Positions 33,179 through 41,359 of a DNA stretch of 64,000 bases are shown one piece after another (the stretch's first letter is position 1; each line of letters opens with the position of its first letter). The translations under genes and the position numbers were made by a program. The notes beneath the pieces are model-generated. The model did no database searches, was not told the origin of the DNA, and saw only the letters and a program-made list of their open reading frames with translations. This stretch comes from Evansella sp041820985 (GTDB lineage Bacteria > Bacillota > Bacilli > Bacillales > Salisediminibacteriaceae). The stretch lies in assembly GCF_041820985.1 (NCBI RefSeq), contig NZ_JBGUAU010000011.1:124001-188000 (forward strand). Direction: 5' to 3'.

Positions 33179-34228
33179 ATGGAAGTAACACAGAATATAT
33201 TTGGTGAAATAAATGGAAAAGAAGTACTTGAATATTCCGTGAAAAATGATAACGGCATGGAAGTAGCTTTCATAAATTTTGGATGTATTATTACGAAACT
33301 TCTCGTACCAGATGCAAAAGGAACGGTAGAAAATGTAGTACTTGGTTTTGATACAATCGAAGAATATATTGAGCACTCCCCCTATTTTGGAGCAGTATGT
33401 GGTCGAGTGGCAGGGAGAATTGATCACGGTAAATTTCAACTAAATGGTGAATCCTTTCAATTACCTCAAAATGATGGAGCAAATCATTTACATGGTGGAT
33501 TTGTAGGTTTAGATAGTGTGATTTGGAATGGGAAAGTAGTGGAAGAGAATAATGAAGAAGTTCAAATTACGTTTACCTATGAAAGTGCTGATGGTGAGGA
33601 AGGGTATCCTGGTAATTTAAAAATGTCTGTTACGTATGTTGTTTCAAATGACAATGAATTAGTTATTTCTTACGAAGGAGTAAGTGATAAGGATACTCTA
33701 TTGAATGTAACGAATCATAGCTATTTCAACTTGAGCGGAGATGTGAAGCGGGATATTTTACATCATGAACTTACAGTAAAAAGTGACAAGTTCTTAGAAT
33801 TAGGCAGCAATCTTATTCCAACTGGAACATTACTCGATGTGGAAGGAACAGCTTTTGATTTTCGACAAGGTAGAAAAATTCAGGATGGCGTAAGTTCCAC
33901 ACATGAGCAAAATGTGTTAGCGGGTCGTGGATATGATCACCCTCTGGAGTTAAATACTAGTAATGACAAGGAGATCATCCTAAAGGATGAAGAAACTGGG
34001 CGGGTACTTACTGTAGAAACAACGGAGCCATGTCTCGTGCTATATACATCCAACATGATGGGAGATAATTTTACTATTCGTGGTGTACAAGCTAGGAAAT
34101 ATTTAGGTGTTTGTTTAGAAACGCAAAAGCACCCAGATGCGATTCACCATGCTCATTTTCCATCTATTGTTTTAGAAAAAGGAGAAACATATAAATCTGA
34201 GACAAAGTTTGCGTTTACTACTATCTAA
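33179..34228 (+). CDS. galM: Aldose 1-epimerase (mutarotase)
   Basis: A protein of about 349 residues of the galactose mutarotase family, a beta-sandwich that interconverts alpha and beta anomers of galactose, arabinose and similar sugars in the cytoplasm. Family markers are F-G-C-I-I-T-K-L near residue 30, N-R-like C-G-R-V-A-G-R-I (about 72), catalytic His in N-H-S-Y-F-N-L-S-G (about 180), and E-T-Q-K-H-P-D-A with the acid Glu near 310. The ATG at 33179 gives the usual M-x-V-T-x-x-x-F-G opening and follows AGAAAGG; an ATG at 33152 has no good ribosome-binding site. It lies 77 bases after the GH43 gene and probably processes the sugar that enzyme frees. Confidence 0.88.
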   Translation: MEVTQNIFGEINGKEVLEYSVKNDNGMEVAFINFGCIITKLLVPDAKGTVENVVLGFDTIEEYIEHSPYFGAVCGRVAGRIDHGKFQLNGESFQLPQNDGANHLHGGFVGLDSVIWNGKVVEENNEEVQITFTYESADGEEGYPGNLKMSVTYVVSNDNELVISYEGVSDKDTLLNVTNHSYFNLSGDVKRDILHHELTVKSDKFLELGSNLIPTGTLLDVEGTAFDFRQGRKIQDGVSSTHEQNVLAGRGYDHPLELNTSNDKEIILKDEETGRVLTVETTEPCLVLYTSNMMGDNFTIRGVQARKYLGVCLETQKHPDAIHHAHFPSIVLEKGETYKSETKFAFTTI

Positions 34229-34248
34229 CTTTTCTTAGTTGTAATGTC

Positions 34249-34310
34249 TAAGCTAGGCAATGTTACCTCTTGTCAAATAGCCTGCCGGATTAAAAGCTAA
34301 AAACGCTTTT
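34249..34310. repeat. R2 repeat fragment
   Basis: TCTTGTCAAATAGCCTGCCGGATTAAAAGCTAAAAACGCTTTT-type sequence matches, with scattered changes, the left two-thirds of the element at 62243-62363. The rest of the 34229-34576 gap holds only the terminator-like hairpin below. Confidence 0.6.
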
Positions 34311-34462
34311 ATATGTAATTAATGAAAAATTAACTTCATTGAAAAGAGGAAAGAATAAGATAGACTTAACTAAGGTTTTCGCCATTAAAAGCTGTTGATA
34401 TGCTGAGTTTTTCTAGACAGGTGTCTACTGTACCTTGCTAAACGGAAAATATGGTATGATTG

Positions 34463-34492
34463 CCACGATAGGTTTTACCTATCGTGGTTTTT
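34463..34492 (+). terminator. Rho-independent terminator hairpin
   Basis: CCACGATAGGT-ttt-ACCTATCGTGG followed by TTTTT is a perfect terminator. It lies only about 85 bases before the AraC gene start, so it may also be a leader attenuator for that gene. Confidence 0.85.
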
Positions 34493-34576
34493 AAGTTGTC
34501 TTTTAGGAAGAGGTACTATGGATTGCACCGTCACGTGAACTCGGATATATATGTTCTAAGAAACGGAGTGAGGATA

Positions 34577-35530
34577 ATGTCTTTTGATCTTTTAAATGAA
34601 TTAATGGAAATCAACGAAGAAGAACGAGCAATTCTTCAGCAAACGAAAGAAGTGAAAAAAGATCTTTACACAAATCAACCTCATTTCGTTATTGAAAGTG
34701 AGAAATTTCTAAGCAAAGAAAAGTTAATCATGGTTCGAAAACATACGCGTTTTGTTGATTTCCCTAAACATAAACACAATTATATTGAGATTAATTACGT
34801 TTACAGTGGTAGGTTAAAACAAAAAGTAGGAAATGAAGAAATTGTTTTGAAAAAAGGAGAGCTATTATTTTTAAACCAGCATATTGAGCATGAGATTGAT
34901 GCTTGTTCGCATGAAGATATTGTTATAAATTTTATCATCCAGCCTGATTTCTTTAAATTTATTTTCTCTTTTTTAACATCGGAAAATATGGTAAATGACT
35001 TTTTAATAAATAGTTTATTTAACAATACTCAGAATGGGCAATTTCTGTACTTTAAAGTATCGGAAATTGAAGAAATACAAGACTTGCTGGAAAAAATGAT
35101 TGTTGAATTAATGAATCCAACTTTGTTGTCCGATTCAGCAGTTAAACTGAGGATGGGGTTATTAATGATCGAGTTAATCAAGCATTCAGATAAAGTGGTA
35201 CAGCGGAAGGAATTGACGCTGCAGCATTACTATATTGTAGAAAGCTTGAAATATATAGAGGAGCACTATCGAGAAGCGACGCTTTATGAGTTATCGGAGA
35301 GGTTGAATCTGACACACTATTCTTTAAGTAAAAAAATTAAGCAAGCTACTTCCTATACTTTTAAGGAATTGTTGCAAGATCGAAGGTTAAGTAAATCGAA
35401 GGAGCTACTGGAAAGTACGGACTTACCCATTGCTGAAATAGTGGACCAAATAGGATACGACAACATTAGTTATTTTTACAGGATTTTTAAAGGGAAGTAT
35501 GGGGTGACCCCGAGGGTGTTGAGGGGCTAG
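34577..35530 (+). CDS. AraC-family regulator with N-terminal cupin
   Basis: A one-component regulator of about 317 residues. The N-terminal cupin sensor (about 45-140) has the metal/sugar-pocket pattern H-K-H-N-Y-I-E-I-N-Y-V-Y-S-G and K-K-G-E-L-L-F-L-N. The C-terminal double helix-turn-helix (about 215-315) has A-T-L-Y-E-L-S-E-R-L-N-L-T and the family signature I-A-E-I-V-D-Q-I-G-Y ... Y-F-Y-R-I-F-K. The open frame runs back to 34484, but that part lies inside a terminator hairpin; the ATG at 34577 follows GGAGTGAGG and is chosen. It probably controls the GH43-galM pair upstream or the rhamnose genes downstream in response to a sugar; the target is not shown. Confidence 0.88.
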   Translation: MSFDLLNELMEINEEERAILQQTKEVKKDLYTNQPHFVIESEKFLSKEKLIMVRKHTRFVDFPKHKHNYIEINYVYSGRLKQKVGNEEIVLKKGELLFLNQHIEHEIDACSHEDIVINFIIQPDFFKFIFSFLTSENMVNDFLINSLFNNTQNGQFLYFKVSEIEEIQDLLEKMIVELMNPTLLSDSAVKLRMGLLMIELIKHSDKVVQRKELTLQHYYIVESLKYIEEHYREATLYELSERLNLTHYSLSKKIKQATSYTFKELLQDRRLSKSKELLESTDLPIAEIVDQIGYDNISYFYRIFKGKYGVTPRVLRG

Positions 35531-35590
35531 GAGTAGGAGTAGTTAGCCTATGACAGGGAAGTCTCTCTTGCATCGTAAAACGGAGTGGAA

Positions 35591-35947
35591 GGAAGGATAT
35601 CGAGCCTTTCATAAGCATTTTGTCTCGTGAAAGGTGCGATCAGAAGGATATCGAGCCTTTCATAAGCATTTTGTCTCGTGAAAGGTGCGATCGGAAGGAT
35701 ATCGAGCCTTTCATAAGCGTTTTGTCTCGTGAAAGGTGCGATCGGAAGGATATCGAGCCTTTCATAAGCGTTTTGTCTCGTGAAAGGTGCGATCGGAAGG
35801 ATATCGAGCCTTTCATAAGCATTTTGTCTCGTGAAAGGTGCGATCGGAAGGATATCGAGCCTTTCAGAAGTATTATGTCTCGTGAAAGGTGCGATCGGAA
35901 GGATATCGAGCCTTTCATAAGCGTTTTGACTCGTGAAAGGTGCTTTA
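35591..35947. repeat. Seven-unit 51-bp tandem repeat
   Basis: CGAGCCTTTC recurs at 35601, 35652, 35703, 35754, 35805, 35856 and 35907, exactly 51 bases apart, with only scattered point changes (for example AGCATTTT/AGCGTTTT). Each unit has GAAAGG and CCTTTC that can pair across TGCGATCGGAAGGATATCGAG. Because 51 is divisible by three and the unit lacks stops, long frames stay open on both strands (35620-35958 plus, 35640-35918 minus), but neither has a ribosome-binding site, so coding is doubtful. Confidence 0.9.
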
Positions 35948-36104
35948 AGTATGAATGAAAGTAAAACGATGACAGTACTTATAGTAAAAAAATTGATAAT
36001 CTATCAAAAATGTAGCCAAAGCTAAAAAAAATCGTTGAAAACTACTAGAATACAAATTATATTAAACATATAAACTAAATTAAATAAAAAGGAAGTGACT
36101 CACA

Positions 36105-37031
36105 TTGCAAATGAAACCCCTCTCTCCTCCCTTAAATCTTCAAGTTTTTAGAAGCTTGCACCCACGTATGGCACTCTCAGAAAATGAAATGAAGTATTAC
36201 CACAGTCTTGAAAAAGGATATATTGGTGAACAACGTTTTATCTGGTTATTAGAGAAGCTGCATGGAGAATCAGATATCTTAATTTTTCATAATCTAGTAT
36301 TCGAAGTAAATAATTCTATCTTTCAAATAGACACTCTAATCATTTCTTCTCAAAATATCTATCTTTCTGAAGTGAAGAATTATACGGGAGATTATTGGTT
36401 AGAAGGGAATAAACTATGTATAGGTTCACTGAAAATTACTAACCCTGTCCACCAATTACATCGTTCAGAAACTCTTTTTCAACAATTACTCGATCAAAAC
36501 AGTCTACATTTTCAACTTCAATCCAATGTTATTTTTAATAACCCTGAATTTCATCTTTATAATTCCACACAAGAGTTACCTTTTGTATTCCCACCCCAAT
36601 TAAAAAGACATCTTCAAAAATTAAACTTAGGAAGTTCTATCTTATCCCCTAAACATCATCAGCTAGCTTCTTTCTTACTTTCGATCCATAATGATAATTT
36701 AGAACGAGCGAAGTTGCCGAAATATAATATACATACGCTGAAAAAAGGCATTATTTGTCCTTGGTGTAATAGTTTTCTTAATATGTTTTCAAAAAATAAG
36801 ATGAAGTGTATTCAATGTAAATTTATCGAAGAGTTAGATGATAGTGTAATGAGAAGTATAAAAGAATATGTTTTACTATTCCCCAATAAGCCTATTACGG
36901 TTACTGACATTATTGAATGGTGTAATGTTTTTAATACGAGAAAAACTGTTCTTAGAATATTGACGACGAAATTTTGTTCAATAAATAAAGGTTCAGCTTC
37001 ACATTATCTTTTCCCAAATGGAAAAGTATAG
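36105..37031 (+). CDS. NERD-domain protein with C-terminal zinc ribbon
   Basis: A 308-residue protein. Residues about 36-150 form a NERD (nuclease-related) domain: G-Y-I-G-E-Q-R-F near the start, F-Q-I-D-T-L-I-I and L-S-E-V-K-N-Y-T-G, giving the D ... E-x-K active-site pattern of the restriction-endonuclease fold. Near residue 224 a C-P-W-C ... C-I-Q-C set suggests a small zinc ribbon. The last ~60 residues look helical. NERD proteins are common in Bacillaceae, and their role is unknown beyond presumed DNA processing. GGAAGTG is 7 bases before the TTG at 36105; the ATG at 36111 is an alternative. It stands alone between the 51-bp array and the rhamnose operon. Confidence 0.8.
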   Translation: MQMKPLSPPLNLQVFRSLHPRMALSENEMKYYHSLEKGYIGEQRFIWLLEKLHGESDILIFHNLVFEVNNSIFQIDTLIISSQNIYLSEVKNYTGDYWLEGNKLCIGSLKITNPVHQLHRSETLFQQLLDQNSLHFQLQSNVIFNNPEFHLYNSTQELPFVFPPQLKRHLQKLNLGSSILSPKHHQLASFLLSIHNDNLERAKLPKYNIHTLKKGIICPWCNSFLNMFSKNKMKCIQCKFIEELDDSVMRSIKEYVLLFPNKPITVTDIIEWCNVFNTRKTVLRILTTKFCSINKGSASHYLFPNGKV

Positions 37032-37113
37032 ATGCTCCCCCCTGCAAATAAGGACAATAAATAAATAATTTACGTTATATTTTTCCGTCTACTTTTCATT
37101 TAAGATGATAGAT

Positions 37114-37127
37114 AGAAAGCGTTTACG
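37114..37127 (+). promoter_or_regulatory. cre-like site upstream of rhaB
   Basis: AGAAAGCGTTTACG has two mismatches to TGWAANCGNTNWCA and sits immediately before the rhaB ribosome-binding site, a usual place for CcpA repression. No AAACAAAAAT motif is seen here. Confidence 0.45.
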
Positions 37128-37142
37128 AAAAGGGTGATAACG

Positions 37143-38555
37143 ATGGGGAAAACGTGTATAGCTGTTGATATCGGTGCATCAAGTGGTAGGTTGATCTTAG
37201 GGCAGCTTGAAAACCAGAAGCTTCAACTCAAAGAAATATACCGTTTTGAAAACAAAATGGTGCAGAAAGACGGTCAATATTGCTGGGAAGTAGATCAGCT
37301 TTTCCAAGAAATTAAGCAAGGAATTCGCGAGTGCAGGAAAGAGGCCATTTTACCAGAGAGTATAGGGATCGATACTTGGGCTGTTGATTTTGTACTTTTA
37401 GATGAAAAGAACGAGCCGTTAACGAATGCAGTTGCATATCGGGATTCACGTACTGATGGAATGATGGAAAAAGTATTCGAAAACGTTATTTCAAAAGACC
37501 AATTATATGAAAAAACAGGAATCCAATATTTGAAATTTAACACTATATACCAGTTATACTCATTAAAACAAACACAACCAGAAGTGTTGGAAAAAGCAAA
37601 AACATTCCTTATGATACCTGATTATTTTAATTATTTACTAACAGGTAAAGTTGCAAATGAGTATACAAATGCAACATCAACTCAGCTTGTAAATGCAAAT
37701 GAAAAAGATTGGGATAATGAATTGATCGATAAACTAGGAATAAACAAGAAAATATTCCAAGAGATAAAAGTGCCAAAAACGATCCTTGGAAACCTGAAAG
37801 AGGAACTAGTTTCCGAATTTGGTTTTGATATGAAGGTGGTTTTACCGGCTACTCACGACACAGGTTCTGCTGTAATCTCCGTTCCTGAGTTAGATGAGAC
37901 AGTTTATATCAGTTCTGGAACGTGGTCGCTAATGGGAGTGGAAAACGAACAGCCAATTTGTACACCGAAAGCACTGGAGTACAACTATACAAATGAAGGT
38001 GGAATCGACTATCGTTTTCGATTCTTGAAAAATATCATGGGTCTTTGGATGATTCAAGAAGTGAAACGAAACTATGACGACCGCTATTCTTTCCCTGAAT
38101 TAGTAGATTTAGCGAGAGCAGCGACTAACTTTACATCTACTGTTAATGTAAATGAAGATCGTTTCTTAAATCCTGAAAACATGATGAAAGAAATTCAAAA
38201 CTATTGTAAAGAAACAGGTCAAGCAGTTCCTGAGACTCCAGGGGAAATTGCAAAATGCGTGTTTATAAGTCTTGCAGATAGTTACGAACAAACAATTCAA
38301 GAGTTAGAAAAAATACTAGATAAGCAATTCCATAAAATAAATGTTATTGGTGGCGGATGCCAAAATGAATATTTAAATCAGCTAATCGCAAATGTTACGA
38401 AAAAAGAAGTGAATGCTGGGCCTGTAGAAGCGACGGCGATTGGTAACATTGTTGCTCAATTTATGGCACTTGGTGAAATAACTGATATACAACAAGCACG
38501 AACAATCATAAAAAATTCGTTTGATGTGAAAACATACGTACCGGAAACTATCTAA
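37143..38555 (+). CDS. rhaB: Rhamnulokinase
   Basis: A kinase of about 470 residues of the FGGY family that phosphorylates L-rhamnulose to rhamnulose-1-phosphate in the cytoplasm. N-terminal ATP/phosphate motif A-V-D-I-G-A-S-S-G-R (residues 6-15), I-D-T-W-A-V-D-F (about 78), Y-R-D-S-R-T-D (about 100), H-D-T-G-S-A with the catalytic Asp (about 237), and G-G-G-C-Q-N-E (about 403) agree with RhaB. GGGTGA is 6 bases before the ATG at 37143; an in-frame GTG at 37134 overlaps that site and is rejected as start. It is followed after 24 bases by rhaA, forming a two-gene operon that ends in a terminator. Confidence 0.93.
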   Translation: MGKTCIAVDIGASSGRLILGQLENQKLQLKEIYRFENKMVQKDGQYCWEVDQLFQEIKQGIRECRKEAILPESIGIDTWAVDFVLLDEKNEPLTNAVAYRDSRTDGMMEKVFENVISKDQLYEKTGIQYLKFNTIYQLYSLKQTQPEVLEKAKTFLMIPDYFNYLLTGKVANEYTNATSTQLVNANEKDWDNELIDKLGINKKIFQEIKVPKTILGNLKEELVSEFGFDMKVVLPATHDTGSAVISVPELDETVYISSGTWSLMGVENEQPICTPKALEYNYTNEGGIDYRFRFLKNIMGLWMIQEVKRNYDDRYSFPELVDLARAATNFTSTVNVNEDRFLNPENMMKEIQNYCKETGQAVPETPGEIAKCVFISLADSYEQTIQELEKILDKQFHKINVIGGGCQNEYLNQLIANVTKKEVNAGPVEATAIGNIVAQFMALGEITDIQQARTIIKNSFDVKTYVPETI

Positions 38556-38579
38556 TAGAGAATTGAAGGAGAGATAAAC

Positions 38580-39833
38580 ATGTCTGTAAAAGAAAACTAT
38601 GAACTAGCGAAAAAACAATATGAAAAATGGGGAATTGACGTTGATAGCGTACTAGAGAAATTAAAACAGGTACCTATTTCCATGCACTGCTGGCAAGGTG
38701 ATGACGTGACAGGTTTTGAAGTAAACCAAAGAGAACTTTCTGGTGGGATTGATGTAACTGGAAACTATCCTGGGAAAGCAACAACTCCGGAACAATTACG
38801 TTCCGATTTAGAAAAAGCATTTTCTTTAATTCCTGGTAAGCACCGTGTGAACTTACATGCTATCTATGCAGAAACAGATGGTGTTGCTGTTGAGCGTGAT
38901 GAACTTGAGCCAAAACATTTTGAGAAATGGGTAAACTGGGCTAAAGAACATGGACTAGGCTTAGATTTCAATCCAACTTTGTTTTCACACGAAAAAGCAG
39001 CAGATGGTCTTACACTATCTCATCCAGATGAAGAAATTCGTAATTTCTGGATTGAGCATTGTAAAGTAAGTCGTAAAATTGGTGAATATTTTGGAAAAGA
39101 ACTTGGTACGCCAAGTTTAACTAACGTTTGGATTCCAGATGGTTATAAAGATATCCCTAGTGATCGTTTCACTCCAAGACAACGTTTAAAAGATTCTTTA
39201 GATAAGATTTTCACTGAAGAAATTGATGAGAAGTACAATTTAGATGCGGTAGAAAGTAAAGTATTTGGAATTGGTTCTGAGTCTTATGTTGTAGGCTCTC
39301 ATGAGTTTTACCTTGGGTATGCGCTGAAAAACGATAAAATTTGTTTGTTAGATACAGGACATTACCACCCAACAGAAACAGTATCGAATAAAATTTCTTC
39401 TATGCTTTTATATAGCGATAAGCTAGCATTACATGTATCAAGACCTGTACGTTGGGATAGTGATCATGTTGTTATTTTAGATGATGAATTACGTGAAATT
39501 GCTTTAGAAATTGTTCGTAATGATGCGTTAGATAAAGTAATTATTGGTCTTGATTTCTTCGATGCGAGCATTAATCGTGTGGCTGCTTGGACAATTGGTA
39601 CGAGAAATATGATTAAAGCATTACTTTATGCAATGCTTACTCCAAACGAGCATTTAAAACAACTTCAAGAAGAAGAGAACTTCACAGAAAGATTAGCATT
39701 ATTTGAAGAGTTCAAAACATATCCATTCGGAGCTATTTGGGATTACTATTGCGAAAAAATGGGTGTTCCTGTAAAAGAATCTTGGTTAGAAGAAGTGAAA
39801 AAGTATGAGCAAGAAGTATTGCTAAAAAGATAA
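38580..39833 (+). CDS. rhaA: L-rhamnose isomerase
   Basis: A 417-residue TIM-barrel isomerase converting L-rhamnose to L-rhamnulose, the first step of the pathway. RhaA hallmarks include S-M-H-C-W-Q-G-D-D-V, G-G-I-x-V-T-G-N-Y-P-G-K-A, L-D-F-N-P-T-L-F-S-H, T-N-V-W-I-P-D-G-Y-K-D, G-S-E-S-Y, L-L-D-T-G-H-Y-H-P-T-E with metal ligands, and W-D-S-D-H-V. Length matches the family (about 420). GGAGAG precedes the ATG. The Bacillus RhaM mutarotase, often between these genes, is absent here. Confidence 0.95.
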   Translation: MSVKENYELAKKQYEKWGIDVDSVLEKLKQVPISMHCWQGDDVTGFEVNQRELSGGIDVTGNYPGKATTPEQLRSDLEKAFSLIPGKHRVNLHAIYAETDGVAVERDELEPKHFEKWVNWAKEHGLGLDFNPTLFSHEKAADGLTLSHPDEEIRNFWIEHCKVSRKIGEYFGKELGTPSLTNVWIPDGYKDIPSDRFTPRQRLKDSLDKIFTEEIDEKYNLDAVESKVFGIGSESYVVGSHEFYLGYALKNDKICLLDTGHYHPTETVSNKISSMLLYSDKLALHVSRPVRWDSDHVVILDDELREIALEIVRNDALDKVIIGLDFFDASINRVAAWTIGTRNMIKALLYAMLTPNEHLKQLQEEENFTERLALFEEFKTYPFGAIWDYYCEKMGVPVKESWLEEVKKYEQEVLLKR

Positions 39834-39846
39834 TATGTAATTTCCA

Positions 39847-39884
39847 GAACACTCTTCCTTTTGTTAGGGAGGGTGTTCTTTTTT
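39847..39884 (+). terminator. Rho-independent terminator
   Basis: GAACACTCTTCC-ttttgtta-GGGAGGGTGTTC followed by TTTTTT, after rhaA. Confidence 0.88.
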
Positions 39885-39995
39885 CCTCATAAAAAATTTT
39901 AGGGAAGCCGAAAGCAAAAGACTTTTCTCATGCGAAGGAAAATTTATGTAGTTATATATAAACAGACAAAACAAACATAAACGGACATAAACTAT

Positions 39996-40009
39996 CGTAA
40001 ACGCTTACA
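39996..40009. promoter_or_regulatory. cre-like site upstream of rhaD
   Basis: CGTAAACGCTTACA matches the CcpA consensus TGWAANCGNTNWCA at 13 of 14 positions and is nearly palindromic. It is the best cre candidate in the window. Confidence 0.65.
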
Positions 40010-40040
40010 AAAAACCTTTAAATATGACGGAAATATGTCA

Positions 40041-40060
40041 AAACAAAAATAAACAAAAAT
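40041..40060 (+). promoter_or_regulatory. Candidate DeoR-type operator (AAACAAAAAT twice)
   Basis: Two head-to-tail AAACAAAAAT decamers with 10-base spacing lie 17 bases upstream of the -35 box of rhaD. They match those before rhaEW (16529 and 16551). Confidence 0.45.
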
Positions 40061-40077
40061 AATAAGTTGGATTTATG

Positions 40078-40106
40078 TTGACTATTGCTTGGCGTAGCTA
40101 TAAAAT
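40078..40106 (+). promoter_or_regulatory. Candidate sigma-A promoter of rhaD
   Basis: TTGACT (40078-40083), 17 bases, TAAAAT (40101-40106). Together with the cre-like site and decamer repeats upstream it makes a complete control region for the gene starting at 40188. Confidence 0.55.
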
Positions 40107-40187
40107 AAAGTTATAAAATGTGAAGTGTTGAACAATCTTTGGACCTGTATTTAAAATCACACATTAGAAATAAGGGAGAGATGAAAC

Positions 40188-41054
40188 GTGATTAATGATA
40201 AAAGACTACAACAAACGTTACAAGAGATTATGGATGAGAAAGTAATTCAAGCTCCGTTTGTTCAAGAAATGATGGATGCTACTTATAACATGTGGAGAAT
40301 GGGTTGGGATGAGCGGAATGGTGGAAATATTAGTTACCTATTAACAGAAGAGGAAGTATCATCTTACTTAGATATTACTCGCGTATTACGTAACTTGCCT
40401 TTAAATTTCCCGGTTCCAGAGCTTTCAAATAAGTACTTTATCGTGACTGGATCAGGAAAATACTTTAAAAATGTAAAAGGGAATCCTGAAGACTGCTTAG
40501 GAATTCTTCGTGTTAGTGAATTGGGAGACAGTATAGATATCCTTTGGGGTTTAAAAAATGGCGGTAACCCTACAAGCGAGCTTCCGTCTCACTTTATGAG
40601 TCATATTGCTAGATTAAAAGTAGATAAAAATCACCGTGTCATTATGCACAACCACGCTACGAATGTTCTTGCTATGACATTCACTCATGAGCTTGAAGAA
40701 AAAAGCTTTACAAAGACATTATGGCAAATGTGTACGGAATGTGTTGTTGTTTTTCCAGATGGAGTGGCGTTATTACCATGGATGGTTCCTGGAACGGACT
40801 TGATTGGGGAGAAAACAGCGGAGAAAATGATTGATTATCGTGTAGTTATCTGGCCACAGCACGGTATATTTGGAGCTGGAACTACGATGGATGAAACTTT
40901 CGGATTAATTGAAACGGTAGAGAAAGCAGCACAAATTTATACAATCATTCATTCTCATCAAGGTGGAGTAAAACAGGTGATTACGGATAAAGATTTAATA
41001 GCTTTAGCTTCCGCTTTTGGAGTAACACCTAGAGAAGGTATTTTACAAGGGTAA
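40188..41054 (+). CDS. rhaD: Rhamnulose-1-phosphate aldolase (classical RhaD)
   Basis: A 288-residue zinc-dependent class II aldolase of the E. coli RhaD type (about 275 residues): N-G-G-N-I-S-Y (about 45), V-T-G-S-G-K-Y-F (about 86), E-L-P-S-H with the catalytic Glu (about 131), zinc ligands in M-H-N-H-A-T (about 153) and Q-H-G-I-F-G-A-G (about 223). It cleaves rhamnulose-1-phosphate to dihydroxyacetone phosphate and lactaldehyde. The first half of RhaEW at 16.6 kb is expected to do the same reaction, so the cell has two unrelated-in-layout enzymes for one step. RBS GGGAGAG; monocistronic, closed by a strong hairpin. Confidence 0.93.
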   Translation: MINDKRLQQTLQEIMDEKVIQAPFVQEMMDATYNMWRMGWDERNGGNISYLLTEEEVSSYLDITRVLRNLPLNFPVPELSNKYFIVTGSGKYFKNVKGNPEDCLGILRVSELGDSIDILWGLKNGGNPTSELPSHFMSHIARLKVDKNHRVIMHNHATNVLAMTFTHELEEKSFTKTLWQMCTECVVVFPDGVALLPWMVPGTDLIGEKTAEKMIDYRVVIWPQHGIFGAGTTMDETFGLIETVEKAAQIYTIIHSHQGGVKQVITDKDLIALASAFGVTPREGILQG

Positions 41055-41068
41055 ATAATAATATAAAA

Positions 41069-41107
41069 AACAAAGCTACCTATTCTAAAATAGGTAGCTT
41101 TGTTTCA
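41069..41107. terminator. Rho-independent terminator (symmetric)
   Basis: AACAAAGCTACCTATT-cta-AAATAGGTAGCTTTGTTT is a near-perfect 16-base stem with A and T tracts on the two sides, so it can act in both directions. Confidence 0.9.
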
Positions 41108-41233
41108 TTAAAAGGAGGAGATAGTTCTCTTATCTCGTGAGCTTTATGATAAGGAGGGGAGTGAAGATTTGTGTTGATTGATTATGACGAGGGAATGTTG
41201 TTCGAAAAAAAAGAATATTTAGTAAAAATTTCA

Positions 41234-41262
41234 TTGACGTAAAAACCGATAGGAATTATAAT
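41234..41262 (+). promoter_or_regulatory. Sigma-A promoter of the sulfate assimilation operon
   Basis: TTGACG (41234-41239), 17 bases, TATAAT (41257-41262): the same boxes and spacing as the metI promoter. The start of transcription would be near 41269, about 90 bases before the riboswitch. The region 41108-41233 holds two Shine-Dalgarno-like stretches and a 23-codon frame of doubtful meaning. Confidence 0.8.
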
Positions 41263-41359
41263 GAATGAAATTGAATGTTCAAGAAATGAAATTATACTAA
41301 ACAGTAATTTAAAAAAAATTATAAAAAAAGAACAAAACAGTAAAATTTACATATAGTAA

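Noticed and set aside
34484..34576. N-terminal extension of the AraC regulator from 34484
   Set aside because: It begins inside a terminator hairpin and lacks a ribosome-binding site; GGAGTGAGG supports the ATG at 34577.
31823..35947. CRISPR-like arrays
   Set aside because: Both arrays are back-to-back repeats with no unique spacers and no cas genes are present.
35620..35958. 112-codon frame with 17-residue repeats, and a 92-codon frame on the other strand
   Set aside because: Both arise because the 51-bp unit is a multiple of three without stops; neither has a ribosome-binding site, and openness on both strands argues against coding.
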